A stretch of 64,000 nucleotides of DNA from the NCBI GenBank assembly GCA_002943765.1, contig PQWQ01000031.1, forward strand, positions 124,001-188,000, written 5' to 3'. Every line of letters starts with the position of its first letter. Position 1 is the first letter of the stretch. Positions 47,468 through 58,726 of this stretch are shown in pieces. The notes under the pieces are model-generated. The model was not told the origin of the DNA. It saw nothing but the letters and a program-made list of their open reading frames with translations, and made no database searches. The position numbers were made by a program, and so were the translations under genes. The DNA comes from Psoroptes ovis. Lineage: Eukaryota > Arthropoda > Arachnida > Sarcoptiformes > Psoroptidae.

Positions 47468-48287
47468 ATGCAAAAGTTGTCAAATTTTCTCCGACAAACA
47501 ATGTCTTCAACGACGATTTCTGAATATCCAAGTTTCATCTTGGCATTGATACGTCAGTAAGTTGGTGTTTGAATTTTGTGAATTATTTTATTCATTTATG
47601 CTTACATTTAGTGGTGAAACATTGGAAAATACCCAAGGAATAATACAAGGTCAGCTAGATACAAAGCTAAATGATGTCGGTATTCGACAAGCTGAATTAT
47701 TGGGAAAAAATTTTAACCCTAAAATCTATAATCGAATTTATTCTTCGGATTTATCACGTGCTTATGATACATGTAGATTAATTGTTAATAATGATGAATT
47801 AATCAAAACTGATGAATTATTACGTGAACGTCGTTTCGGTGATTTCGAAGGCCGAACTGTTAAGGAATTGATTCAAGCAGCCAATAAAGCAGGTGTAAGG
47901 GCACCTGATTTCATTGCAAATGGTGGTGAATCATTGATAGATGTACGAAATCGGGTAATTCGATTTATCGACGAAAAAATTCTTAAAAACATCGAACCAA
48001 ATGAGAAAGTATTGATTGTTTCACACGGTGGTATTATACGTACGATGATTGAATATCTTGCCGAATTTATCGAATCAAATTCATCGATACCACCTGAATT
48101 TAATCGCAAGAAACATATAGTACCACCTAATACATCAATATCTGAATTTCGAATATTTTACGATCAAAATACGAATCAAATCAAAACAGTTGAATGTTTA
48201 AGAATACATGATATTGGACATTTGGATGATGACCATCAAAAACAAGCATTAAATCAGCTGCAAATCAATGCAAATGTATCAGTCTGA
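47468..48287 (+). CDS. TIGAR-like histidine phosphatase
   Basis: Two exons, 47468-47556 and 47612-48287, encoding 254 residues. The intron falls within the catalytic motif: LALIRH|GET restores RHGET, which validates the splice. It belongs to the phosphoglycerate-mutase branch of histidine phosphatases. RHG holds the phospho-accepting His; Arg in SSDLSRAYDTC, Glu in RERRFGDFEGR and the second His in VSHGGIIRTM complete the pocket. Similarity to TIGAR (fructose-2,6-bisphosphatase) is the best guess; other small-molecule phosphatases are possible. A second ATG at 47501 would shorten the N-terminus by 11 residues. Convergent with AMACR, stops 61 bp apart. Confidence 0.8.
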
Positions 48288-48348
48288 TTTATGAAGAAAA
48301 ATATTGTAATATTTAATTGGAAAAATATACATTCACAATCGATATATA

Positions 48349-49561
48349 TCAATTAAAAACATCGGGACCGAATTCTTCCAGTTCTTGTTCAGTATAACCA
48401 AGTTCATTGATTAAAATATCACGAGATTGTGATTCAAATTTACCATCATCTTCCATAAAATTTCGACGATCATCATTAATGGCTGGTGTACGTGAAAATC
48501 TTGGTGCAGGATTTGGATATCCACTTTCGCGATCATGTGATTTACGTATACGATTATGTTCATTGAATTGGACTTCTTCCATGTCCAAAACAGGTGTAAC
48601 ACATGCATCAGTTTTCTCAAATTCATGTACCCATTCATCTCTGGTTTTTGTTCGAAATTTTCGACCAATTTCTTCAGCCATTTCAGGCCATGAATCAGTA
48701 TCATAACGATTGAAACATTCTTCATCGAATTCAAGTGTATGTAATAAATTTTGAAAGAATTTCTCTTCAATTGCACCGACAGCAATATATTTCCCATCAA
48801 GACATTCATAGCAACGATAAAATGGTGAACCATAATCCAGCGTATTTTGTCCACGATTTGGCCAATTTGGCCATAATAATTCTTTTTGTTTTAATGATTC
48901 CCATAGAAAACTGCCCAAATATCCTACACCTTCGGTCATACTATGATCAATTATTTGTCCTTTTCCCGATTGTGTACGTTCATAAAGTGCCATTACAATA
49001 GCCATTGCACATAGTATTGAACCACCAGCAATATCACCCATCAAATTTAATGGTCCAATCGGTGGACGATCATTATATCCGAAGCGTGATAAAACGCCTG
49101 AAAGACTTAGATAATTAATATCATGTGAAGCTTTTCTAGCCATTGGTCCTGTTTGACCATAGCCAGACAGTCTAGCAAATATTAATTGAGGATTGATATG
49201 ACATAGACGTTCTGGACCTAATTCTAATCGTTCCAATACACCGGGACGATATGGATCGATAAGTACATCGGATGTAGATGATAATCGTTGTAATATTTCC
49301 GATCCTTTTGGATGTTTTAAATTCAAACACATTGATTCTTTGTGCATTGAAAACAATGATCCGTTTGTGTTGTCAAGCTACAAATACAAATATTTAAGGT
49401 AAATCATTATTCAATTAACAAAATTTTATTTGAAAAAATGAAAATCTCACATTATCAACACGTATAACACGTGCACCGAAATCTGATAATATCAAGCCTA
49501 AAAAAGGTGCCGGTGCTAGACCAACCAATTCAATGACTTTTACACCTTTTAATGGTGGCAT
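48349..49561 (-). CDS. AMACR: Alpha-methylacyl-CoA racemase (CoA-transferase family III)
   Basis: Two exons on the minus strand, 49561-49451 and 49377-48349, encoding 379 residues (human 382), phase 0. It interconverts R and S 2-methylacyl-CoA esters, feeding branched fatty acids and bile-acid intermediates to beta-oxidation in peroxisomes and mitochondria. Typical blocks: VIELVGLAPAPFLGLILSDF, GARVIRVDN, ARLSGYGQTG, GHDINYLSLSGVL-type sequence (SHDINYLSLSGVL), PLNLMGDIAGG, GKGQIIDHSMTEG with the catalytic Asp region, and DACVTPVLDMEE. No clear PTS1 at the C-terminus (ends DVFN). Shares a promoter with the microprotein/Gemin8 transcript. Confidence 0.93.
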
Positions 49562-49787
49562 TTTGAATTTTTGAAACACAATAACAAGAAGTTTAAGAGG
49601 TACAAATCTTGTTTATTGTTTGTTCTGGTTAAATCGTAGATTTTTCATGCGAAAAAATTTTCCAGAAACTTTCAGTATTTTTCAGGAAAAATTTCTGGGA
49701 AATTTCCCTGTCAAAACAGCTGTTTATTTTGACACATTTTTATTTCAAAATTTTCGATTTCAATTAGATTTCAACGTCGCCAAATGA
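49562..49787. promoter_or_regulatory. Shared divergent promoter, AMACR and microprotein/Gemin8
   Basis: 226 bp. TTCAGTATTTTT at 49671-49682 fits the Drosophila core-promoter motif 6 consensus (KTYRGTATWTTT). AACAGCTGTT at 49715-49724 fits motif 5 (AWCAGCTGWT) exactly. ATTTTCCAGAAA near 49657 is mirrored by TTTCTGGGAAAT near 49692, an inverted repeat with one mismatch. Confidence 0.55.
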
Positions 49788-49925
49788 ATGGATGATCCTG
49801 TTGAAAAAATTTTCTTCATCGAAGATTATTGGTATTATCTATTTTTGATTCCATCATCATTCATAACGACATTATTTTTCATATTTGCTGCTTGGATGGG
49901 ATTTCAAATGTTTGTCAATAATTAA
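49788..49925 (+). CDS. 45-residue membrane microprotein upstream of Gemin8
   Basis: ATG at 49788 opens a 45-codon frame ending TAA at 49923-49925, only 17 bp before the Gemin8 ATG. The product has an acidic, aromatic N-terminus (MDDPVEKIFFIEDYWYY) and one strong membrane helix (LIPSSFITTLFFIFAAWMGF), then FVNN. A four-codon upstream ATG frame at 49784 overlaps it. No splice signals separate it from Gemin8, so both probably sit on one mRNA. I do not recognise the protein. It could be a real small membrane protein or an inhibitory upstream frame; the clear membrane-protein pattern favours the former. Confidence 0.55.
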   Translation: MDDPVEKIFFIEDYWYYLFLIPSSFITTLFFIFAAWMGFQMFVNN

Positions 49926-49942
49926 AAAGTGTTCGGAAAAAA

Positions 49943-50488
49943 ATGTCATTTTATCGGAAACATTATGATTATTGTAACCAATGGTTGAGATCAAACGGTT
50001 TCCAAGGTTTGACTTGTATTTATAATTTATTTCCAATAGATATCCACAATGACCCTGATGATGAGATTGACCCCGAATATTTAGAAGCATTGAAAACGAC
50101 TGAAAATCATCGAAGAAATCGTGATCGACAAAGAAAATTAGAAAATGATTCGGGCGCTGCTGATGATTGGATACAATATGTTGATCTGAGTCAAGTGGAA
50201 TCATATTCAATACGATCAAAAGCACCTCATAATGATGATGATCAACCAATCGATCAAACAATGTCAATCAAAGAACAATATCAACAATTATTGATGAATA
50301 TACGTTCAAATGATGAAAAGCTAGCCGAATATCAAAACATTTACAATGATCAACAACAAATGCATCGGCAAGAATTGAAAAATTTGATTGAAATGGAAAA
50401 TCGATTACAATTTAATTTTGAAAAATTTTGTGATCGAAATCAACCGAAATTTTGGCCAATTTTACCGATTAAAATAAAATTTTCATAA
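49943..50488 (+). CDS. GEMIN8: Gem-associated protein 8
   Basis: Single exon, 181 residues (human 242). Gemin8 bridges Gemin6/7 to the SMN complex that loads Sm proteins onto spliceosomal snRNAs. The N-terminal YRKHYDYCNQWLRSN matches the human YWQHYHQAMAWMQSH block. The middle helix PEYLEALKTTENHRRNRDRQ matches the [20 protein letters not shown] region, and the C-terminal NFEKFCDRNQPKFWPILPIK matches [20 protein letters not shown]. Much of the human linker is missing. Likely the downstream cistron of the 45-residue frame. Confidence 0.88.
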   Translation: MSFYRKHYDYCNQWLRSNGFQGLTCIYNLFPIDIHNDPDDEIDPEYLEALKTTENHRRNRDRQRKLENDSGAADDWIQYVDLSQVESYSIRSKAPHNDDDQPIDQTMSIKEQYQQLLMNIRSNDEKLAEYQNIYNDQQQMHRQELKNLIEMENRLQFNFEKFCDRNQPKFWPILPIKIKFS

Positions 50489-50550
50489 AATATCTCTTTT
50501 TTCTATTCACAGATGGCGCATCTTTGCTTGTTAAAAATTTAATAATTATA

Positions 50551-50572
50551 TTAGGTTGTCCGTAAAGTTCTG
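50551..50572 (+). repeat. MITE end fragment
   Basis: Only the left terminus TTAGGTTGTCCGTAAAGTTC is recognisable; the rest is lost. Confidence 0.7.
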
Positions 50573-51370
50573 ATCTAATAAATTTGCCGGGGCAATTCAT
50601 ATTTATTCGTTCTTAGATTTTGAATTAATTTCTGGGACAAAATTGAATAAATTCAACAATAATCATAGATTAAATACGATTATTTAGACCCAAATCACCT
50701 TTAAAAACTTGATGATTTGACAAATGAATCACAAACAACAAATGATTTGGGGTGTTATTTTGTTGGATTTGATCAATTCAAATATTTGATTAGTTTTTTA
50801 AAAATTGTCATTTGTAGCAATAATCAATCAATGTCATGGTCAATGATCATTGTTTGTTTGTTTGATGATGTGACGTTGTTTTTGAATTTTTAATGACAAA
50901 AAACTTTAAATATTTTGAATCAAATTTGTCTTGTGAAATCAATCTTGAAATGTGTTTGTGTGCATTTGTGCCGGTATTCAAAATTTTCAAAATTTGAATT
51001 TTTCAAACAGTTATAATCCACTTCTTCGATTTGCGAAATCTCTCATTTTAATAATTCTGTCTCTTCATTCAAATCTTTTCCATCATGAAATGAATTGAAT
51101 CAGCATCATCACTTCATTCAATTCAATTCAGTGTTTATTATCATTGGCTGTTTTTCGGGTGTCGATGATAACAGCAAGCAGCAATCAATGTGTTATCCAT
51201 GTGATTTTCTGTAAGTATTAAACAAACGTGATGATTTCTCATATATGAACACACACCGCAACAACAAACACACATAAAATGAATTGAAATAAAATAATGC
51301 ACAGACAATTTTTGCAAGCGCTTTAAGGGCTTCCATAGGCCACAACATTTGCATTTTATTATAATTATTA

Positions 51371-51451
51371 TTAGGTTGTCCGAAAAGTTTTTGCCGATTA
51401 TATCGTCGAGAAATTATGAGAAAATCGGCAAGAACTTATCGGACAATCTAA
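51371..51451 (-). repeat. Mariner-like MITE, subfamily B
   Basis: Reversed B copy: TATATCGTCGAG precedes AATTATGAGAAAATCGG. Confidence 0.86.
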
Positions 51452-51788
51452 TATTTTATATTGCAATTTTCGGTCCTAAAAAAAAATTGATTGGCCAAAT
51501 GCGCGAATCTTTGATTTTTTCCACAAAAAAAAATTTGAAATTTTCAAATTTCATTGTGAAAAAGTTTCAAATAAAATATCATCATCATAACTATATGACT
51601 ATCTCATTTGGTCGATCATAATCATCATTGTCGTCGTCCGAAGAACTTTGGCGTATATTTCTGGTGTGTTTTCTGTGAAAATGCTCTGAAATGCATATTC
51701 TCAAATAAAAAAATCTAATTCAATTTACTTTAAGTTTATATCTGGTGAAACATTTTGGCTATGCCTTGGAAAATATTTGAAGAAAATA

Positions 51789-51871
51789 TTAGACTGTCCG
51801 AAAAGTTCATTCGGCTTAATCAGATAGAGTTGCCGATGAAAATCGGCCAGAACTTTTCGGACAACAACCAA
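51789..51871 (+). repeat. Mariner-like MITE, subfamily A
   Basis: Forward copy, left end TTAGACTGTCCG, right end GGACAACAACC. Confidence 0.85.
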
Positions 51872-52246
51872 AATACATTTGGCTAAATTTTCAAATTTTC
51901 TACCAGCAACAAAATCATTATATTTTTCTATGAGATATTTTTTCCAAGCTTGAAATTATAATAATAATAACATAAACATTAACAACAATCACCGATCCCA
52001 TATTTGAGATGTTTGTGTGATAATGTGTCTGCTGCTGCTGCTTTGATGGGTTTTTGTATCATGATATTCACCATTACCACCACCATCAACCAACCAACCA
52101 GCCAGCCAGCCAAACATTTGTGAAGACGAAACATTTGGCAAATGTTTATGCGCCGAAAACATTCATTCTCTGTGCTTGCATATGCCAACTGTATATGCAG
52201 CTTCAAATTGCTTGCCATCCATTTGCTTGTCAGTTGAATTTCTATC

Positions 52247-52326
52247 GAGGTTGTCCGTAAAGTTTTTGCCAATTTTCACATGTTTTTCAATTAGTAAATC
52301 GGCAAAAACTTTACGGACAATCTAAT
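52247..52326. repeat. Mariner-like MITE, subfamily B variant
   Basis: Near-palindromic copy in which both termini carry GTCCGTAAAG / CTTTACGGAC: the same variant base in both arms. Confidence 0.84.
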
Positions 52327-52414
52327 ATATAAAATATGTTTACGACCATAGAAAATGGCAAAAAAAAAAAAATATAATTTTGAACAAGCTTTGGCAAAAC
52401 GATAACGAAATAAA

Positions 52415-52500
52415 TTAGGTTGTCCGAAAAGTTTATTCGGCTTAATCTCAATAGAGTTGCTTGATGAAAATCGGGCAAAACTTTTCGGACAACAACCAAA
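52415..52500 (+). repeat. Mariner-like MITE, subfamily A
   Basis: Forward copy, TTAGGTTGTCCG to GGACAACAACCAAA. Confidence 0.86.
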
Positions 52501-53531
52501 ATATGTTTGATTTTCTAATATTTTCAAAGTTTTCAAGCTCATCATTATTATCATTATCATTATTATTATTTTCGATTGATGACTTGAAAAAATTCCTACT
52601 ACTCTTGGGTTGATTGGTTGAATGAGAATGAATGGAATGAATGAACTATTCAATTCTAATCAAATTTAATGAATGAATGGATTGGATTGAAATGGAATGG
52701 AATGGTTGGATGGCTGCATTTTAAAATTTTGAAAATTTGAATTTTCCTTCACCATTTGTGTGTTATCATCTCGTCTCGTTCGTTCGTTGATGATTGAATG
52801 TGATAGCCAGTTTCATTTTGATAATAACCAAATATATTTTTTCTTCTCTTCATAAGTTGAAATAGCAAACTATAGAGAGAAACCCTTTGTTGGATGTGTT
52901 TTTGAACCTGTTATATCTTAGAGTCTAAGACTTAGACTGAATAGATGTGCTTAGAGAGTTTGAACATGTCCATTTATTGTTGTTGTTGTTCGCTGGTCAC
53001 ATTGAAACAAATGGAAAATGGGCTGGTTTTTTTCAAGTTTTTCATTAAATGGCAAGATATATATTCGATGAATATATATCAACCAATTCGAGACCAAAAT
53101 ATATTTCAAAAGAAATTTCTATATTTTTCTCAATTTCAACAAACAAAGCATTGTTGTGTGTAGGTTTTGGATGATAGATGCTTTTCAATGTGTAAAGAAA
53201 TGCATATACAAATATTCACATATCTATATATGATTTCAATTAGTCGTCGTTGTGTCATAATCAATCATTGAATGAATATTTCAGACTTGAAAAAAACTTG
53301 AAATTTTTGAAAATTAAATTTTCTTCTCTCTTCATTCCATTCAAAATTCAAAATGAATGGCAGTAATTTGAATAAATAATATAAGCATCATTCAGATAAA
53401 GCATTATTTTATTCAAAAAAATAAAAAATAAAATAAAAAATAAAAATTTCCCCGAACTAACTAAAATAAATTCAAATCATATAAACCATCATTTGTGAGA
53501 AACAATAGCAGCAAATATTCAAATAAAAATA

Positions 53532-53613
53532 TTTAGATTGTCCGAAAAGTTTTGGCCGATTTTCATGTGCAACTCTATTCGATTAAGCCGAATAAACTTT
53601 TCAGACAATCTAA
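53532..53613 (-). repeat. Mariner-like MITE, subfamily A
   Basis: Reversed copy; ends TTAGATTGTCCG and CAGACAATCTAA. Confidence 0.86.
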
Positions 53614-53777
53614 TAAAATTTGAAGCATTTTACGATTTTATCCATTGAAAATGCATAGCTTCCAATGTATTTTCAATGGAGAAATTGTATTTTTTTCTTT
53701 CGTTTCTGCCAAATTATTTCTTGCTTTTTATTTTTGCGTGAGTGTAAATACATACAACAAGACACAGTGTGTTAAAT

Positions 53778-53858
53778 TAATGTTGTCCGTAAAGTTTTGG
53801 CCGATCTTCATGACCGACTCTATCGTGATAAGCCGAATGAACTTTTAGGACAAACTAA
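53778..53858 (-). repeat. Mariner-like MITE, subfamily A
   Basis: Reversed copy, left end ATGTTGTCCGTAAAG, decayed right end TTAGGACAAACTAA. Confidence 0.83.
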
Positions 53859-54032
53859 AATTTTTTTAATGATTAAATTTCACATATAAGCAAATAAGCA
53901 GCTTTTTTGTCCAAATAACTTTTTGAGAAAATTTCGTATTCGACATTCGTACAATTCACCACCACCACCACCGTCATCAAAATGATATATAATGATAGAC
54001 ACACGCAAAATTGTATTTTGCAATTTTCCATT

Positions 54033-54117
54033 ATTTGGTTGTCCGTAAAATTTTTGCCGATTTTTATCAAGCAACTCTAATGTGATTAAGCCGAATGAAC
54101 TTTTCGGACAGCCTAAA
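54033..54117 (-). repeat. Mariner-like MITE, subfamily A
   Basis: Reversed copy, left GTCCGTAAAATTTTTGCCG, right end GGACAGCCTAAA. Confidence 0.85.
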
Positions 54118-54505
54118 ATTTTTCTAATTTTTTTTTTTGTTCGTTAGCGCTTACAGATTGCAGGCCAAGCGTTCATTCCATTCAATCATTGATTTTGATT
54201 TCAAGTTTGTGTTGTGTGTTATTAAATGTAAAATTTTCATTTGAAAAGTGCATGCATGTGGCCATTATCAATCTTCATCGCTTTAAGTCGACATCGACGT
54301 CGTTCATTCATTCATTCGTTTGTTTAGTCATTGTATGATGGAAATGTGCTTCAAAAATGCACATTTCAAAAAGATATAAAACTTCAAACTCACATTCAGA
54401 CACATTTCAAACATGATTCATAGCATTCAAACACATTTTCCATTCATTTTCGTACAACACACAACTGCTGCATGTAATAACAATTCATTATTTTCCCCGA
54501 ATGTT

Positions 54506-54590
54506 ATTAGGTTGTCCGAAATGTTCATTCGGCTTAATCACGATAGAGTTGCCTGATGAAAATCGGCCAGAACTTTACGGACAACCTAAA
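54506..54590 (+). repeat. Mariner-like MITE, subfamily A
   Basis: Forward copy, TTAGGTTGTCCGAAATG to TTACGGACAACCTAAA. Confidence 0.86.
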
Positions 54591-54765
54591 TATTATTATT
54601 ATTTTCTATCCGAATAAAATGAATAAAACTCTCAATGCATTTTCTATCTGATGACTGTTGTGTGTTTTGAAGTAAAAATGAAATAAAATGCAATTCGATT
54701 CAATGCATTTCAATTCAATTCAATTCATTCTCATTTCACAAAGCTTAAAGCTCTAAGCTTATTTT

Positions 54766-54846
54766 ATTAGATTGTTTGAAAAGTTCATTCGGCTTAATAA
54801 ATAGAGTTGCTAATGAAAATCGGCCAAAACATTTCGAACAACCTAA
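54766..54846 (+). repeat. Mariner-like MITE, subfamily A
   Basis: Forward copy with decayed termini (ATTGTTTGAAAAG, CATTTCGAACAACC). Confidence 0.82.
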
Positions 54847-55210
54847 TGTGTTCATCAGTGCAACTCAATCAACCACACCATTCACTAACAACAACAACCG
54901 ACACCATACAATTTAAAAACAGCAAGCAAGCAAACAAACATTTGAAATACGACGCAGCAGACACATATATAATCATCATGTTTTCCATAGTCAGTCAAAC
55001 AATTCTCCACCATTTGTTGTTCGTCAGAAAATTTCATTTTATTCGATATGCACACATTTCCCTCAAATGAAAATGGCTTGGTGGAAAACAGGCAAAAATA
55101 ATGATGATGATGATGGTTATAATCGTTAAGGCTATAGAATGGCAAACACAACTGCACACACATGGAAGAAAATCGTACATATTAAACAAGCAAGCAAGCA
55201 AAATAAAATA

Positions 55211-55293
55211 TTAAGTTGTCCGAAAAGTTCATTCGGCTTAATCGAATAGAGTTGTTCATAGGAAAATCGGCCGAAACTTTTCGGACAATCTAA
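55211..55293 (+). repeat. Mariner-like MITE, subfamily A
   Basis: Forward copy, TTAAGTTGTCCG to GGACAATCTAA. Confidence 0.87.
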
Positions 55294-55524
55294 ATAAAAC
55301 TTGAATCATTTTCAAATGATTATTATCATGATGATGGTTTTTCGTCGTTATTCACTGCACACATTCAAGCATATACAAAGCAGTTTTCAATGGAGTTTTT
55401 CATATTTTGACGTTCGTATCGTGTTGTTCAAATTTCAAAAATTCACATTTACATTCTCTGCTTGTTCGTTCGTTCGTTTGTTTGATTTCAAATTTCAAAC
55501 AAGCATTTGTTTTTGTATATTTCA

Positions 55525-55606
55525 TTAGGCTGTCCGAAAAGTTCATTCGGCTTAATCAAATAGAGTTGCTTGATGAAAATCGGCCAAAACTTATCGGACA
55601 ATCTAA
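55525..55606 (+). repeat. Mariner-like MITE, subfamily A
   Basis: Forward copy, TTAGGCTGTCCG to CGGACAATCTAA. Confidence 0.87.
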
Positions 55607-55875
55607 TATATTTCATTTTTTGTTTGATTGTATCATTCATTCATTTGTGATTTTAGATTTTCATATCAAAAAAAAAAAAAAAATTTTCCCATTCAATTTT
55701 CATGCATTCAGCTTGATTTGATTTGAAATTCAACATATGATTTTTTTAAAATCAAAGATCATATGGTGGATGCATATGGATTTAGTGAAAAAAAATTATC
55801 CACAGGAAGAGAGAGACTGGCCACAGAATTCCACGAATTTTTTTGGCCAAAAAAAATTTGTCAAATTCAATAAAA

Positions 55876-55949
55876 TTAGGTTGTCCGGAAAGTGATTTCT
55901 ATGAGCGACTCTATTCGATTAAGCCGAATGAACTTTTCGGACAGCCTAA
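55876..55949 (-). repeat. Mariner-like MITE, subfamily A, small deletion
   Basis: Reversed copy missing about 8 bp of the left arm (the GGCCGATTTTC word is replaced by GATTTC). Confidence 0.83.
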
Positions 55950-56182
55950 TAATTTAGTAATGGTAAACTTTGATAGTTTTTTTTTGCTTCTGTCGATTTT
56001 TTTGATGATTCATGTGAAATTTCATATTTTTTTTTTTTTTATTTCTTTAACTAACAATCATTTGACATCAACCAAAAAACGGAAATGATTAATTGGTGGA
56101 AAACACTAAAGTAAAATGACAAATCGAAAAAAAAAATCGAAATAACAAAACTGAATTTGAAACCAAAATATAATTCAAAATA

Positions 56183-56266
56183 TTAGGCTGTGCGAAAAGT
56201 TCATTCGGCTTAATATCAATAGAGTTGCCTGATGAAAATCGGCCATAACTTTTCGGACAGCCTAAT
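56183..56266 (+). repeat. Mariner-like MITE, subfamily A
   Basis: Forward copy, TTAGGCTGTGCG to GGACAGCCTAA, TA-flanked at the left. Confidence 0.86.
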
Positions 56267-56615
56267 GTAAAATCAAATTTCAATGACAATTTTTAAAAAA
56301 ATTGAAAAATTTTCAATTTTTTTTAAATTGAAAATGAATTGTCACCAATCAAATTTTCGAAAATATCGAATTCAAATTCGACGAAAATATCGAAAACTCA
56401 AAATTCAAACTTTTTCAAATACGAGATTTTCAATCGATCAAAAAAATCAAATAAATAAAAAAATGAAATAAATATTCTTCACTAAAAAAAATCAAATCAA
56501 ATCAGAGAAACACACACAAAAATTATTTAACAGACGACACATCGAAAAAAAAAAGAAAATGAAAATTGAAATAAAAATTTTTGGGATTGTGTGTGTAATT
56601 TTATTAGATTGTATT

Positions 56616-56698
56616 TAGGACTGTCCGGAAAAGTTTTGGCCGATTTTCATCAAGCAACTCTATTCGATTAAGCCGAATGAACTTTTTGGACAATCTGA
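56616..56698 (-). repeat. Mariner-like MITE, subfamily A
   Basis: Reversed copy. A second MITE-like start word, TTAGATTGT, lies just upstream at about 56604, possibly a nested or duplicated end. Confidence 0.83.
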
Positions 56699-56844
56699 TA
56701 TTTTCGAAAATAAAAAATTGAATGAAAAATATCGTTGAAAAAATGAATGAATGTATGTATGAACAGTTTTTACGTTAAAGCAGATAGCTCTAGAGTCATA
56801 CTTATCATTATTAGTATTATGAGCATTATTATTATTCAACCACC

Positions 56845-56866
56845 AAAAAAAAAAAAAAAAAAAAAA
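56845..56866. repeat. Poly-A run
   Basis: 22 consecutive A bases; no retroelement sequence recognised next to it. Confidence 0.8.
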
Positions 56867-57792
56867 CCATGTGAAACCAATATATTTATAAACAAATAAA
56901 TAAATAACCAAAATAACAAAATAGAGAATCATTCATTCACCATTCATTCATTCATTCAGTGAAATAAAACTAAACTGAACTGATATAACTGTTGAGATGC
57001 CCGGCGACATGCTTTCTGGCAAATTTCAGTCAGATATATTTTCATTCATTCATTCATTCATTCCTTTTTCACAAAAAAAAACTATGAATTTATTTTTATG
57101 AATGAAAATATTAGAAAAATATACACGTGTTTTCCCTATTAAAATTTAGCTGTCAATGTCTTCTGTTTGTTTTCGTCTTGTTTCAGGTGATTTCTTGAAG
57201 GGTTTCAAAGGGTTTTGAAAGAGTTTTTTCAAAGAGAGTTTGAAAGACTATTTTCCTCATAATCGATTGACTCGATTCGATCATTTCTTACAGAAAATTT
57301 TGAAATTATTGAATTCCATATTGTTCCCATTTTGAATTATCATCATGAAATTGATTTTTATGGTCCCAATATTCGATTATCAAATGCATACAGTCAAAAA
57401 ATATGGGCAAATATTACAAATACAATAAACTGTCAAAGTTCTTTAACCGCACATAAATTTTTCCAAATTGAATTTACAAATCATTCATCTCAAATCAATA
57501 ATCTTTCAAAGTACAATCGAATTGAATAATTCATTGAATTGAATTGAATTCAGAAATCATTCAATCAATCAATTGTGTATGGCAAACCTACGAATGAATT
57601 AAATGAATATGATCGATTTACACAATTAGATTTTTAGCTTTGTTTTTGTGAATTTTATTATTTTTCTCAAATAATTTTTCATTTTTCATTTTGAAATTTT
57701 CACAAATAAAACATAAATATATTGCTGCATACATAAACACATTATTTATCTCTAAGCAAATCACATGTGTATTTGATGAGATAAAATATTTT

Positions 57793-57874
57793 ATTAGGTT
57801 GTCCCATAAGTTATTGCCGTTTATTTAATTTTTTTTTCATTCGAAAAATGGCAAGAACTTATGAGACAACCTAA
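57793..57874. repeat. Mariner-like MITE, subfamily C
   Basis: Palindromic copy, TTAGGTTGTCCCATAAG to CTTATGAGACAACCTAA. Confidence 0.87.
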
Positions 57875-57965
57875 TAGATTTGGTCATATTTTCCATTATT
57901 TCAATTTCTATTCACAATTTTCCACATTCTCCACATACAATACGCCACTTCAATTTGATTATTAT

Positions 57966-58048
57966 TTAAGTTGTTCGAAAAGTTTTGGCTGATTTTCATC
58001 AAGCAACTCTATTCGATCAAGCCGAATGAATTTTTCGGACAGCATAAT
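57966..58048 (-). repeat. Mariner-like MITE, subfamily A
   Basis: Reversed copy, TTAAGTTGTTCG to GGACAGCATAA; 92 bp from the previous C copy. Confidence 0.85.
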
Positions 58049-58443
58049 ATTTTGCAAGCATATGAAAACTACGCAATTATTTTCTATTTGGATCGCGCCT
58101 CTATCCAAACTCTGTCGTTTTCTCTTCAATCATTTACTGTGTGATTTTCCATCTATCTCGTTGGCTGTATTACGATTTTTCCCCATTCTTCGTACACATA
58201 TCCTGTCCAGGCATGCGTAGCTATATTTTGGTGGGGCATTCAAAAAATGAAAAAAAATAAATTTTGAATCATCACCACCATTGCCACCACCACCACCATC
58301 AACAACAAAATAAAAACCTTGTTTTTTGTATTGGCGAAAATTGTATGGAGAAATATAAAACTTGATATTGTAAAATAACATGCGCATTCTCATATATCCT
58401 TTATTTTATTTTCTAAAATGGCCTTTTAGCATTTCATTTATTA

Positions 58444-58530
58444 TTTAGGGTTGCCCGAAAAGTTTTGGCCGATTTTCATGAAGCAACTCTATTCGATTAA
58501 GCCGAATAAACTTTTCGGACAGCAACCTAA
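58444..58530 (-). repeat. Mariner-like MITE, subfamily A
   Basis: Reversed copy, TTAGGGTTGCCCG to GGACAGCAACCTAA. Confidence 0.86.
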
Positions 58531-58726
58531 TATTTTAGCATTTATTTTCTATTACATTTTACAAAACAGCAAAATAAATACACTACAGCCATTGCCCAAA
58601 ATTGATTTCCATCCATTTTCTCTCTCTCCTCTATTTATGTGCATTTTTGAAATGAAATACACGGCAGCGGCGGCTGCGAAGAACTAAATACATTGAGCGC
58701 ATAGTAGTAGTTTTAATGCATTTCTA

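Noticed and set aside
52054..52272. A small protein with a hydrophobic Trp/Val-rich segment
   Set aside because: It arises from tandem CAAC/CCAG simple repeats and part of a MITE.
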